Shown: one piece after another, positions 41,811 to 50,086 of the stretch | How the letters are laid out: each line of letters starts with the position of its first letter | Numbering within the stretch: position 1 is the stretch's first letter | Assembly (NCBI GenBank): GCA_000720845.1 | Contig: JODU01000030.1 | Coordinates: 87,196-151,195 of the forward strand | DNA length: 64,000 nt | DNA from: Kitasatospora aureofaciens | GTDB lineage: Bacteria; Actinomycetota; Actinomycetes; Streptomycetales; Streptomycetaceae | Direction: 5' to 3' | Notes under the pieces: model-generated | What the model saw: only the letters and a program-made list of their open reading frames with translations | Told to the model about the DNA's origin: nothing | Databases searched by the model: none | Position numbers and translations under genes: made by a program

Positions 41811-42683
41811 ATGGGTGACGTACTGGCCGGATTTCATGCCGCCTGGGAGTTCGAGTCCGACTCCGTGCTCATCCGCTACGAACGGGGGATTCGAACACCC
41901 AAGCTGTTCCAGGCCCTGGGGGAACGCCGTGTGCCCCTGGAGGCGATCGAGGGCGTGACGCTCACGCCCGGCAAGCGCGGCACCGTCGTGCTGCGCGTCG
42001 AGCCGCGCGCGGGCGCCGATCCGCTGATCGAGGCGGCGGCCGGACAGCTGAAGGAGAGCGGCGACCCCTACCGGCTGGTGCTGCCCGCCGAACGGGAGAC
42101 GCTCGCGGAGTACTACGCCGACGAGCTGCGGGCGCTGCTGACCGAGTCCGGCAAGACCGAGCGCTACCTGGTGGCCCCGCCCGAGGCACCGCTGCAGTTC
42201 AAGGCGTACGACGGGAAGGCGTCCTTCGACGGCAGGGCGGTGTCCTTCCGCTGGTCCTGGACGGGCGCGTCCTCGGCGAAGTGGAAGGCCGGCGACCAGA
42301 ACTTCCCGGTCTCCGACCTGGGCGGGGTGGAGTGGCGCTCCCCCGAGATGTTCGAGGGGTACCTGCGGCTGCTGCCGCGCGACGCCGACGCATCGGCCGC
42401 CGCCGCACCGGCCGCCCCCCAGGCCGACCAGGATCCGGCGGCGGTCGTCTTCGGGCTCGGGTACGGGCCGGTGCACGAGTCGCTGCCGTTCGCCGCGGCG
42501 GTGCTGGCGGCGGTCCGGGAGCGGGCCGCCGTGGCGCCCGTGCCGGTGGCCGTGCCGGCGCCCCGGCGGGACCCCGCCGACATCGCCGAGCGGATCCGGC
42601 ACCTGGGGGAGCTGCATCAGCAGGGGCTGGTGACGGACGAGGAGTTCTCCTCGAAGAAGGCGGAGCTGCTGGCGCAGCTCTAG
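41811..42683 (+). CDS. DUF4429 protein with C-terminal SHOCT domain
   Basis: The 290-residue protein has two repeated DUF4429 units (WEFESDSVLIRYERGIRTPK and KAYDGKASFDGRAVSFRWSW). A Pro/Ala linker follows, then a short SHOCT-type tail (IAERIRHLGELHQQGLVTDE). The family is frequent in Streptomyces and uncharacterised; PH-like membrane or protein binding has been suggested for such units. ATG 41811 is chosen since TACGAT (41798-41803) ends 7 nt before it, fitting a leaderless mRNA. Confidence 0.85.
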   Translation: MGDVLAGFHAAWEFESDSVLIRYERGIRTPKLFQALGERRVPLEAIEGVTLTPGKRGTVVLRVEPRAGADPLIEAAAGQLKESGDPYRLVLPAERETLAEYYADELRALLTESGKTERYLVAPPEAPLQFKAYDGKASFDGRAVSFRWSWTGASSAKWKAGDQNFPVSDLGGVEWRSPEMFEGYLRLLPRDADASAAAAPAAPQADQDPAAVVFGLGYGPVHESLPFAAAVLAAVRERAAVAPVPVAVPAPRRDPADIAERIRHLGELHQQGLVTDEEFSSKKAELLAQL

Positions 42684-42733
42684 CTCCCCGCGGCCGGACC
42701 GGCGCCCCTTCCCGCTCCCTTCCTACTCCCGTC

Positions 42734-43750
42734 CTACTCCCGTCCTGCGGAGGTGAACGTCATGTCCGCGTAGCGGTCGCCCGCCACCTTCTCCGCGATC
42801 GGCTCCAGCAGGGACAGCTCGTCGTCCGACAGGACGATGCGGGTCGCCGCCGTGTTCTCCTCCACCCGCGTCGGCTTCCGGGTGCCCGGGATCGGGATCA
42901 CCGGCAGGCCGTGGACCTGGGCCCGCTGCTGGACCCAGGCCAGGGCGATCTGGCCGGGGGTGGCGTCGTGGGCCTCGGCCAGCGCGCGGACCGGGGCGAG
43001 GAGGGCCGCGTTGGCCGCCGCGTTGTCGCCGGTGAAGCGGGGCTGCTGACGGCGGAAGTCGCCCTCCGTGAGGTCCTGGTCGGCGTTGGCGAAGGAGCCG
43101 GTGAGGAAGCCCCGGCCGAGCGGCGAGTACGGGACGAGGGCGACGCCCAGCTCGCGGGCGGCCGGCACCACGCCCGCCTCGATGTCCCGGCTGAACAGCG
43201 ACCACTCCGACTGCAGGGCGGCGATCGGATGCACCGTCTGCGCCGCCCGCAGCTCGTCCCCCGTCACCTCGCTCAGCCCGAGGTGCTTGACCTTGCCCTC
43301 GCGGACCAGGTCGGCCATGACGCCGACGGTCTCCTCGATCGGCACGTTCACGTCGCGCCGGTGCATGTAGTAGAGGTCGATCACGTCCAGGTCCAGCCGG
43401 CGCAGGCTCGCCTCGACCGCCTCGCGGATGTACGGAGCGTCGTTGCGGATGATCCGCCTGGTCGGGTCGTCCGGCGGGATCGACAGCGCGAACTTGGTCG
43501 CGACGACGACCTCCTCGCGGTGGGCCTTGAAGAACGGCGCCAGGAACCGCTCGTTCTCGCCCGCCCCGTAGGCGTCGGCCGTGTCGTAGAGGGTGACGCC
43601 CAGTTCCAGCGCCCGTTCCAGGGTCGCGCGGGACGCCTCGGCGTCCGAGGGCCCGTATGCGAAGCTCATGCCCATGCAGCCGAGGCCCTGGACACCCACC
43701 TCCGGGCCGCCCGCGCCCAGCCGGGCCTTCGGCATGCTGCTGTCGGTCAT
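42734..43750 (-). CDS. aldo/keto reductase
   Basis: The 338-residue TIM-barrel reductase has YDTADAYGAGENE (catalytic Asp and Tyr), VVVATKFAL (Lys) and DLYYMHRRD (His). It also has the NADPH-binding GTRKPTRVEENTAA near the C-terminus. It belongs to the YajO/AKR13-like group that reduces aldehydes and ketones in stress or detoxification. The ATG overlaps the stop of the MerR gene (ATGA), so both are one operon controlled by the MerR site at 44250. Confidence 0.93.
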   Translation of the reverse strand: MTDSSMPKARLGAGGPEVGVQGLGCMGMSFAYGPSDAEASRATLERALELGVTLYDTADAYGAGENERFLAPFFKAHREEVVVATKFALSIPPDDPTRRIIRNDAPYIREAVEASLRRLDLDVIDLYYMHRRDVNVPIEETVGVMADLVREGKVKHLGLSEVTGDELRAAQTVHPIAALQSEWSLFSRDIEAGVVPAARELGVALVPYSPLGRGFLTGSFANADQDLTEGDFRRQQPRFTGDNAAANAALLAPVRALAEAHDATPGQIALAWVQQRAQVHGLPVIPIPGTRKPTRVEENTAATRIVLSDDELSLLEPIAEKVAGDRYADMTFTSAGRE

Positions 43751-44232
43751 CGGTTCTTCTCCATGTCCCGGGCACGTCCGGCGTCCCCGTAGAAACTGAT
43801 CTTCCGGTCGAGTACGGCGAGGGTGTCCTGTAGTTCGGCGATCCGCGCCAGCACGTCGCGGCGGGTGGACTCCAGCAGCTCCCGCCGGTCGGGGTAGGTG
43901 CTCTCGCCCTCGCGCACCAGCTCCGCGTACCGGACCATGTCGGCGACCGGCATGCCGGTCAGCCGCAGTTTGCCGACGAAGTCGAGCCAGTCCAGGTCGC
44001 GGTTGCTGTAGCGGCGCTGCCCCGTGTGCGAGCGGTCGATGTGGGACATCAGGCCGATCCGCTCGTACCAGCGCAGCGTGTGGGCGGTCAGGCCGGTGAA
44101 GGCGACGACCTCGCTGATGGTGTAGCGGTCCTGCCCGTCGGGACGCGGGTGGCGCCGGGGCGGGGCGGAGCAGATGTCCGTTCTGGTGGCGTTCGGCGCG
44201 AGGGTCCCGGCCGTGGTCTGCATCACCGTCAT
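43747..44232 (-). CDS. MerR family transcriptional regulator
   Basis: The 161-residue protein starts at ATG 44232, after GGGGCAC; a second ATG three codons in is possible. A poorly conserved 40-residue arm precedes the MerR helix-turn-helix (YTISEVVAFTGLTAHTLRWY) and the RRYSNRDLDWLDFVGKLRLTGM wing. A coiled-coil dimerisation helix ends the protein. There is no cysteine set for metal binding, so an organic signal is likely. It is coupled to the aldo/keto reductase. Confidence 0.9.
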   Translation of the reverse strand: MTVMQTTAGTLAPNATRTDICSAPPRRHPRPDGQDRYTISEVVAFTGLTAHTLRWYERIGLMSHIDRSHTGQRRYSNRDLDWLDFVGKLRLTGMPVADMVRYAELVREGESTYPDRRELLESTRRDVLARIAELQDTLAVLDRKISFYGDAGRARDMEKNR

Positions 44233-44249
44233 GTGCCCCACGCTATGAC

Positions 44250-44267
44250 CTTGGAGTGCACTCCAAG
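44250..44267. promoter_or_regulatory. MerR-type operator
   Basis: CTTGGAGTGCACTCCAAG is a perfect 18-bp palindrome immediately upstream of the MerR-reductase operon. The sequence and the embedded TTGGAG -35-like element agree with the established layout in which MerR proteins bind the spacer of a stretched promoter. Confidence 0.8.
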
Positions 44268-44328
44268 CAAGCGCGTGCGGCGGGAAATCCACGGGACACG
44301 CGACCCGGCGGGTCACTAGCGTGCGGGC

Positions 44329-44799
44329 ATGAGTCTCGTACGCCGTGCCGTGCCCGAGGACGCGGGAGAAGTGCTCCGCCTCCGGCAGGTGATGATCCGT
44401 TCCGTCACGTCCGACGCCTCCACCGACTGGCAGGCGGGGTCGCTGCCCGGCCTGCGGGCGAGACTGGCCGATCCGGACGGGAGTTTCGCGGCGTTCGTCG
44501 TCGACTGTCCGGAGCGGCCGGGCGCGCTGGCGGCACTGGTGGTGGGGACCCTGGAGTACCGGATCGGCGGGCCGGGCCGGCCGGCGAACGGCCTGATCGG
44601 ATACGTCTTCAGCGTCGCCACCGACCCGGACGCCCGGCGCCGCGGGTACGCGCGGGCGTGCATGGACGAGCTGCTGCAGTGGTTCCGCGAGCGGGGCGCC
44701 GGACACGTCATGCTCACGGCCTCCCCGGACGCCGAGCCCCTGTACGCGTCGATGGGCTTCACGCGAGACACGACCCCCTCGATGCGGCTGCGCCTCTGA
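44329..44799 (+). CDS. GNAT family N-acetyltransferase
   Basis: The 156-residue protein has the acetyl-CoA loop in VATDPDARRRGYARACMDEL (about residues 101-120) and the closing strand EPLYASMGFTRDTTPSMRLRL. The substrate is unknown. TAGCGT lies 6 nt before the ATG, so the mRNA may be leaderless. It is separate from the MerR operon, with which it shares the divergent promoter region. Confidence 0.9.
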   Translation: MSLVRRAVPEDAGEVLRLRQVMIRSVTSDASTDWQAGSLPGLRARLADPDGSFAAFVVDCPERPGALAALVVGTLEYRIGGPGRPANGLIGYVFSVATDPDARRRGYARACMDELLQWFRERGAGHVMLTASPDAEPLYASMGFTRDTTPSMRLRL

Positions 44800-44818
44800 G
44801 CCGCCTAGGCTCGACGCC

Positions 44819-45646
44819 ATGTCCTTGAACAGCCTCGCGTCGATCGAGAACTGGCCGGTCCCCACCGCGGCGGCGGGCGTCGTACGGGCCGACGGCACGG
44901 TCCTCGGCACCCACGGCCCTGTCGCGCACCGCTTCCCGCTCGCCTCGGTCACCAAGCCGCTGGCGGCCTACGCGGCGCTCGTGGCGTACGAGGAGGGCGC
45001 CATCGAGCTGGACGAGCCCGCCGGGCCGCCCGGGGCGACCGTCCGCCACCTGCTCGCGCACACCTCGGGGCTGGCCTTCGACGAGCACCGGGTGACCTCC
45101 GCGCCCGGGGAGCGCCGGCTGTACTCCAACGCCGGTTTCGAGCAGCTCGGCGACCACATCGCGAAGGCGGCGGACATGCCGTTCGCCGAGTACGCGCGGC
45201 AGGCGGTGCTGGAACCGCTGGGCATGACGTCCACCTCGCTGGAGGGCTCCCCGGCGAAGGACGGCGTCTCCACGGTCGAGGACCTGCTCCGCTTCGCCGC
45301 CGAGGTGCAGGCGCCCCGGCTGCTGGACCCGCGCACGGTCGCCGAGGCGATGACGGTCCAGTACCCGGGCACCAAGGGCGTACTGCCGGGCTACGGCCAC
45401 CAGAACCCCAACGACTGGGGCCTGGGCTTCGAGATCCGCGACGGCAAGTCCCCGCACTGGACGGGCTCCGCCTCCTCCCCGCGCACCTTCGGCCACTTCG
45501 GCCAGTCCGGCACGTTCCTGTGGACCGACCCGGACGCCGGGCTCGCCTGCGTCGCCCTCACCGACCGCGCCTTCGGCCCCTGGGCGGTCGAGGCGTGGCC
45601 GCCGTTCACGGACGCGGTACTCACCGAGGCACGGACCCGGTCCTAG
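44819..45646 (+). CDS. serine hydrolase, beta-lactamase/DD-peptidase-like
   Basis: The 275-residue protein has the class C-type nucleophile motif SVTK (about residues 43-46) and a YSN motif (RRLYSNAGFEQLG), with a FGHFGQSGTF segment in place of KTG. It has no signal peptide, so it is probably a cytoplasmic esterase or amidase rather than an antibiotic resistance enzyme. TAGGCT ends 7 nt before the ATG (leaderless pattern). The 3' end overlaps the convergent pirin gene by 26 bp. Confidence 0.87.
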   Translation: MSLNSLASIENWPVPTAAAGVVRADGTVLGTHGPVAHRFPLASVTKPLAAYAALVAYEEGAIELDEPAGPPGATVRHLLAHTSGLAFDEHRVTSAPGERRLYSNAGFEQLGDHIAKAADMPFAEYARQAVLEPLGMTSTSLEGSPAKDGVSTVEDLLRFAAEVQAPRLLDPRTVAEAMTVQYPGTKGVLPGYGHQNPNDWGLGFEIRDGKSPHWTGSASSPRTFGHFGQSGTFLWTDPDAGLACVALTDRAFGPWAVEAWPPFTDAVLTEARTRS

Positions 45647-46295
45647 CCATCTCCCACAGCAGCACCTCGGCCCGCGTCACCGCCACCGCGTCCACTCCCT
45701 CGGCGTCCGTGACGCGGGCCGCGTCGCCCGCGCCCAGTTCCTCGTCACCGAGGCGTACCGCGCCCCGCACCACGTGGACGTACACGTACGCCCCGTCCGG
45801 CACCGCCGTCCGCTCCCCCGCGACCAGACGGCGCACGTGGAGCATCGCGGCGGCCTCGGGGACGGCGTACGGAGTGGAGTCGGCGATGCCGCGGACGATC
45901 TCGTAGGCGGGGTCGCCGCCGGGGTCGCGCGGGGCCAGCCACATCTGGACGAAGGTCAGGGGGACGGCGGCGTCGTTGCGTTCTACGTGGCGGACGCCGC
46001 CCGCCGAGCTGAGGCGTTGCAGGTCACCGGCGCGGACCACCGTCTCGTGGCCCGCGCTGTCGCGGTGGGTCAGCTCGCCTTCCACCACCCAGGTGACGAT
46101 CTCGGTGTGGCTGTGGGGGTGCTCGTCGAAGCCCGCGCCGGGTGCGAGGCGCTCCTCGTTGCAGGCCAGCAGTGCCCCGAAGCGGAGGTTGTCGGGGTCG
46201 TAGTGGGGACCGAAGGAGAAGGCATGGCGGGAGATGATCCCGGCTGCCGGATCACCGCCCGGATAGCGCTCGTCGGCGCGGCGTACGTCCATCAC
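45621..46295 (-). CDS. pirin family protein
   Basis: The 224-residue bicupin has HAFSFGPHYDPDNLRFG and the metal-binding set in FDEHPHSHTEIVTWVVEGEL. Pirins include quercetinase-like dioxygenases and redox sensors; the role here is unknown. The GTG at 46295 stands 7 nt after TACGGT (leaderless pattern). ATG 46292, the next codon, is the alternative start. A longer open frame upstream is not supported. Confidence 0.88.
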   Translation of the reverse strand: MMDVRRADERYPGGDPAAGIISRHAFSFGPHYDPDNLRFGALLACNEERLAPGAGFDEHPHSHTEIVTWVVEGELTHRDSAGHETVVRAGDLQRLSSAGGVRHVERNDAAVPLTFVQMWLAPRDPGGDPAYEIVRGIADSTPYAVPEAAAMLHVRRLVAGERTAVPDGAYVYVHVVRGAVRLGDEELGAGDAARVTDAEGVDAVAVTRAEVLLWEMARTGSVPR

Positions 46296-46354
46296 GTCGT
46301 TCACCGTAGCCCCGGCGGCACACCCGCCCGGCCCGATAAGGCAGTCTTGTCCCC

Positions 46355-47560
46355 GTGCCCGAACCCGAAACCGGTAAGCCCGACGCCCCCGCCCAGCCCG
46401 CCCACCCGCATACCGCGACGCTGAAGCGGCTGGAGCAGTCCTCCGGATCGCTCGCCGCGCAGGCCATCGCGCGCATGGACGAGACGCTGCCGTGGTACCG
46501 GGCGATGCCACCGGAGAACCGTTCCTGGATCGGGCTGGTCGCCCAGGCCGGCATCGCCGCGTTCACCGAGTGGTTCCGGCGGCCGGACGCGCCCCAGGCC
46601 ATCTCCACCGACGTGTTCGGCACCGCGCCGCGCGAGCTGACCCGGGCGATCACGCTGCGGCAGACCGTGGAGATGGTGCGGACCACCATCGAGGTGATGG
46701 AGTCCGCGATCGACGAGGTCGCCGCCCCCGGTGACGAGTCGGTGCTGCGCGAGGCGCTGCTCGTGTACGCCCGGGAGATCGCCTTCGCGACCGCCCAGGT
46801 GTACGCGCAGGCCGCCGAGGCACGCGGTGCCTGGGACGCGCGCCTGGAGTCGCTGGTGGTGAACGCCGTGCTCAGCGGCGAGGCCGACGAGGGTGCCGTG
46901 TCGCGGGCCGCCGCCCTGGGGTGGAACTCGCCGGAGCACGTGTGCGTCGTGCTGGGCACCGCTCCCGACGGGGACTCCGAGCTGACCGTGGAGGCCATCC
47001 GGCGCGCGGCCCGGCACGCCAAGCTCCAGGTGCTGACCGGGGTGCTCGGGGACCGTCTGGTGGTGATCGCCGGGGGCCGCAACGACCCGCTGGCGGTGGC
47101 GAAGTCGCTGATCGGGCCGTTCGCGCAGGGTCCGGTGGTCGCCGGGCCCGTGGTGCCGGACCTGCTGGCCGCGACCCGGTCCGCGCAGGCCGCCGCGGCC
47201 GGGCTCAAGGCGTGCACCGCCTGGCAGGACGCGCCGCGCCCGGTGCTCGCCGACGATCTGCTGCCGGAGCGCGCGATCGCCTCCGACCCCTCGGCCCGTG
47301 AGCAACTGGTGGAGGAGATCTACAGACCACTGGAGGAGGCGGGGGCTGCGCTGCTGGAGACGCTCAGCGTCTATCTCGAACAGGCGAGCAGTCTGGAGGG
47401 CGCCGCCCGGATGCTCTTCGTTCACCCGAACACCGTGCGCTACCGGCTCCGACGTGTGACTGACGTCACCGGATGGTCGCCCTCTGATGTACGGTCTGCG
47501 TTCACACTGCGGATCGCGCTCATCCTGGGGCGTCTGGCCGACGGAGATCCGCAGCTCTAG
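46355..47560 (+). CDS. fasR: PucR/CdaR-type transcriptional activator of fatty acid synthesis
   Basis: The 401-residue protein has a GGDEF-like degenerate middle domain and a C-terminal PucR helix-turn-helix (YLEQASSLEGAARMLFVHPN, then TVRYRLRRVTDVTGW). Its position immediately upstream of fabD-fabH-acpP-fabF is that of FasR (SCO2386) in S. coelicolor, which activates this operon. An inverted repeat, TTTTGT-N9-ACAAAA, lies just after the gene in front of fabD. The gene name follows synteny plus domain content. Confidence 0.88.
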   Translation: MPEPETGKPDAPAQPAHPHTATLKRLEQSSGSLAAQAIARMDETLPWYRAMPPENRSWIGLVAQAGIAAFTEWFRRPDAPQAISTDVFGTAPRELTRAITLRQTVEMVRTTIEVMESAIDEVAAPGDESVLREALLVYAREIAFATAQVYAQAAEARGAWDARLESLVVNAVLSGEADEGAVSRAAALGWNSPEHVCVVLGTAPDGDSELTVEAIRRAARHAKLQVLTGVLGDRLVVIAGGRNDPLAVAKSLIGPFAQGPVVAGPVVPDLLAATRSAQAAAAGLKACTAWQDAPRPVLADDLLPERAIASDPSAREQLVEEIYRPLEEAGAALLETLSVYLEQASSLEGAARMLFVHPNTVRYRLRRVTDVTGWSPSDVRSAFTLRIALILGRLADGDPQL

Positions 47561-47562
47561 GA

Positions 47563-47583
47563 TTTTGTACAGGGTCCACAAAA
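47563..47583. promoter_or_regulatory. inverted repeat in the fabD promoter, candidate FasR site
   Basis: TTTTGT, 9-nt spacer, ACAAAA, 67-87 bp before the fabD start, in an A/T-rich patch that stands out here. Control of the fab operon by FasR is established in S. coelicolor; that this is the bound sequence is inference. Confidence 0.5.
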
Positions 47584-47649
47584 CCCGCTCCTGTTCTTCG
47601 TCCCTGTCCCCACGGGCGGTCGTGGCCGTCCTCAAGAGAGAGTGTGAGA

Positions 47650-48576
47650 GTGCTCGTACTCGTCGCTCCCGGCCAGGGCGCCCAGACGCCCGGCTTCCTG
47701 ACTGACTGGCTCGCCCTTCCCGGCGCCGCGGACCGCGTCGCCGCGTGGTCCGACGCCATCGGACTCGATCTCGCCCACTTCGGCACCAAGGCCGACGCGG
47801 ACGAGATCCGAGACACGTCCGTGGCCCAGCCGCTGCTGGTCGCCGCCGGAATCCTCTCCGCCGCGGCACTCGGTGACATTCCGGGGTTCGCGCCCGGCGC
47901 GGTCGCGGGCCACAGCGTCGGCGAGATCACCGCCGCCGTCTTCGCGGGCGTCCTCGACGACACCGCCGCGCTGACCCTCGTACGCCGTCGCGGCCTGGCC
48001 ATGGCCGAGGCCGCCGCGGTGACCGAGACCGGCATGTCGGCGCTGCTCGGCGGCGACCCCGAGGTGAGCGTCGCGCACCTGGAGAGGCTCGGCCTGACCC
48101 CGGCGAACGTGAACGGCGCCGGTCAGATCGTGGCGGCCGGCACCATGGAGCAGCTCGCCGCGCTGAACGAGGACAAGCCCGAGGGCGTCCGCAAGGTCGT
48201 CCCGCTGAAGGTGGCCGGCGCCTTCCACACCCGTCACATGGCGCCCGCGGTGGACAAGCTCGCCGAGGCCGCGAAGGCCCTGACGCCGGCCGACCCGAAG
48301 GTGACGTACGTCTCCAACAAGGACGGCCGGGCCGTCGCCGACGGCACCGAGGTGCTGGACCGGCTCGTCGGCCAGGTCGCCAACCCGGTGCGCTGGGACC
48401 TGTGCATGGAGACGTTCAAGGAGCTGGGCGTCACCGCGATCATCGAGGTGTGTCCGGGCGGCACGCTCACCGGGCTGGCCAAGCGTGCGCTGCCCGGCGT
48501 GAAGACGCTGGCCCTGAAGACCCCCGACAACCTCGACGCGGCCCGCGAGCTCGTCGCCGAGCACACCCAGGCCTGA
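47650..48576 (+). CDS. fabD: malonyl-CoA:ACP transacylase
   Basis: The 308-residue protein has VAPGQGAQTPGF (residues 5-16), the nucleophile GHSVGEITAAVFAG and the His in AGAFHTRHM. It loads malonyl onto fatty acid ACP and is known to serve type II PKS in Streptomyces too, since such clusters usually lack their own enzyme. GTG 47650 gives the family N-terminus MLVLVAPGQGAQ; GTG 47644 adds two residues. First gene of the fab operon. Confidence 0.95.
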   Translation: MLVLVAPGQGAQTPGFLTDWLALPGAADRVAAWSDAIGLDLAHFGTKADADEIRDTSVAQPLLVAAGILSAAALGDIPGFAPGAVAGHSVGEITAAVFAGVLDDTAALTLVRRRGLAMAEAAAVTETGMSALLGGDPEVSVAHLERLGLTPANVNGAGQIVAAGTMEQLAALNEDKPEGVRKVVPLKVAGAFHTRHMAPAVDKLAEAAKALTPADPKVTYVSNKDGRAVADGTEVLDRLVGQVANPVRWDLCMETFKELGVTAIIEVCPGGTLTGLAKRALPGVKTLALKTPDNLDAARELVAEHTQA

Positions 48577-48592
48577 CAAGGAGCGCGAGAGC

Positions 48593-49624
48593 ATGTCGAA
48601 GATCAAGCCCAGCAAGGGCGCCCCGTACGCGCGCATCCTCGGCGTCGGCGGATACCGTCCGACCCGGGTGGTGCCGAACGAGGTGATCCTCGAGAAGATC
48701 GACTCGTCCGACGAGTGGATCCGCTCGCGCTCCGGCATCGAGACCCGGCACTGGGCCGGACCCGAGGAGACCGTCGCCGCGATGTCCGTGGAGGCGTCCG
48801 GCAAGGCGCTCGCGGACGCCGGGATCGACGCCTCGCGGATCGGTGCCGTGGTCGTCTCGACCGTGTCGCACTTCAGCCAGACCCCGGCCATCGCCACCGA
48901 GATCGCCGACCGGCTCGGCACCGACAAGGCCGCGGCCTTCGACATCTCGGCGGGCTGCGCGGGCTTCGGCTACGGGCTGACCCTGGCCAAGGGCATGATC
49001 GTCGAGGGATCGGCCGAGTACGTGCTGGTCATCGGCGTGGAGCGGCTCTCCGACCTGACCGACCTGGAGGACCGGGCCACGGCCTTCCTGTTCGGTGACG
49101 GCGCCGGCGCGGTCGTGGTCGGCCCGTCCCAGGAGCCGGCGATCGGCCCGACGGTCTGGGGCTCGGAGGGCGACAAGGCCGAAACGATCAAGCAGACGGT
49201 CCCCTGGGACCGCTTCCGGATCGGCGACGTCTCCGATCTTCCCCTCGACTCCGAGGGCAACGTCAAGTTTCCTGCGATCACGCAGGAGGGCCAGGCGGTG
49301 TTCCGCTGGGCCGTGTTCGAGATGGCGAAGGTCGCGCAGCAGGCGCTGGACGCGGCCGGGATCAGCCCGGACGACCTGGACGTCTTCATCCCGCACCAGG
49401 CCAACGTGCGGATCATCGACTCGATGGTGAAGACACTGAAGCTGCCGGAGCACGTCACGGTCGCCCGTGACATCCGCACCACCGGCAACACCTCGGCCGC
49501 CTCGATTCCGCTCGCGATGGAGCGGCTCCTGGCGACCGGCGACGCGAAGAGCGGCGACACCGCGCTCGTCATCGGCTTCGGGGCGGGTCTCGTCTACGCC
49601 GCGACGGTCGTTACCCTCCCCTAG
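48593..49624 (+). CDS. fabH: beta-ketoacyl-ACP synthase III
   Basis: The 343-residue protein has the complete triad: Cys in DISAGCAGFGYG, His in FIPHQANVRI and Asn in TTGNTSAAS. It starts fatty acid chains from branched or straight acyl-CoA. It contrasts with the cluster KSIII at 9450, which lacks the Cys. It follows fabD by 16 bp with AAGGAG upstream. Confidence 0.96.
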   Translation: MSKIKPSKGAPYARILGVGGYRPTRVVPNEVILEKIDSSDEWIRSRSGIETRHWAGPEETVAAMSVEASGKALADAGIDASRIGAVVVSTVSHFSQTPAIATEIADRLGTDKAAAFDISAGCAGFGYGLTLAKGMIVEGSAEYVLVIGVERLSDLTDLEDRATAFLFGDGAGAVVVGPSQEPAIGPTVWGSEGDKAETIKQTVPWDRFRIGDVSDLPLDSEGNVKFPAITQEGQAVFRWAVFEMAKVAQQALDAAGISPDDLDVFIPHQANVRIIDSMVKTLKLPEHVTVARDIRTTGNTSAASIPLAMERLLATGDAKSGDTALVIGFGAGLVYAATVVTLP

Positions 49625-49728
49625 GCACTCCGTGCCGGATCACCCGGTCCGGAACGGAGAGCACAGCACCACCTGCCGCGACGCGGCGGGCCGCCACACC
49701 CTCTGGACAACAAAGAAGGAGCGCCATC

Positions 49729-49977
49729 ATGGCCGCCACTCAGGAAGAGATCGTCGCCGGTCTCGCGGAGATCGTGAACGAGATCGCCGGCATCCCGGTT
49801 GAGGACGTCCAGCTGGACAAGTCCTTCACCGACGACCTGGACGTCGACTCGCTGTCCATGGTCGAGGTCGTCGTCGCCGCCGAAGAGCGCTTCGACGTCA
49901 AGATCCCGGACGAGGACGTCAAGAACCTCAAGACCGTCGGCGACGCGACGAAGTACATCCTCGACCACCAGGCCTGA
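49729..49977 (+). CDS. acpP: fatty acid acyl carrier protein
   Basis: The 82-residue acidic protein has the phosphopantetheine site DDLDVDSLSMVE. It starts at ATG 49729 after AAGGAGCGCCATC. It lies between fabH and fabF, as in S. coelicolor. A hairpin directly follows and may raise the share of short acpP transcripts. Confidence 0.96.
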   Translation: MAATQEEIVAGLAEIVNEIAGIPVEDVQLDKSFTDDLDVDSLSMVEVVVAAEERFDVKIPDEDVKNLKTVGDATKYILDHQA

Positions 49978-49981
49978 TCCG

Positions 49982-50010
49982 CCGATACTCGGGCATACCC
50001 CGGGTATCGG
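49982..50010 (+). terminator. acpP-fabF intergenic hairpin (partial terminator or mRNA stabiliser)
   Basis: CCGATACTCGGG, loop CATAC, CCCGGGTATCGG: a 12-bp stem with one G-T pair. It starts 5 bp after the acpP stop and 77 bp before fabF. Partial termination would give excess ACP over FabF. Confidence 0.6.
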
Positions 50011-50086
50011 GCAGATCCGGGCAGACTGCCCCGCCACCCGGCGGTGGCGCCGTACGAATCCGTATCCCGTTGGAGAAAGAATTCCC

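Noticed and set aside
44819..45646. Beta-lactam resistance gene
   Set aside because: No signal peptide and no KTG motif; general serine hydrolase is the safer call.
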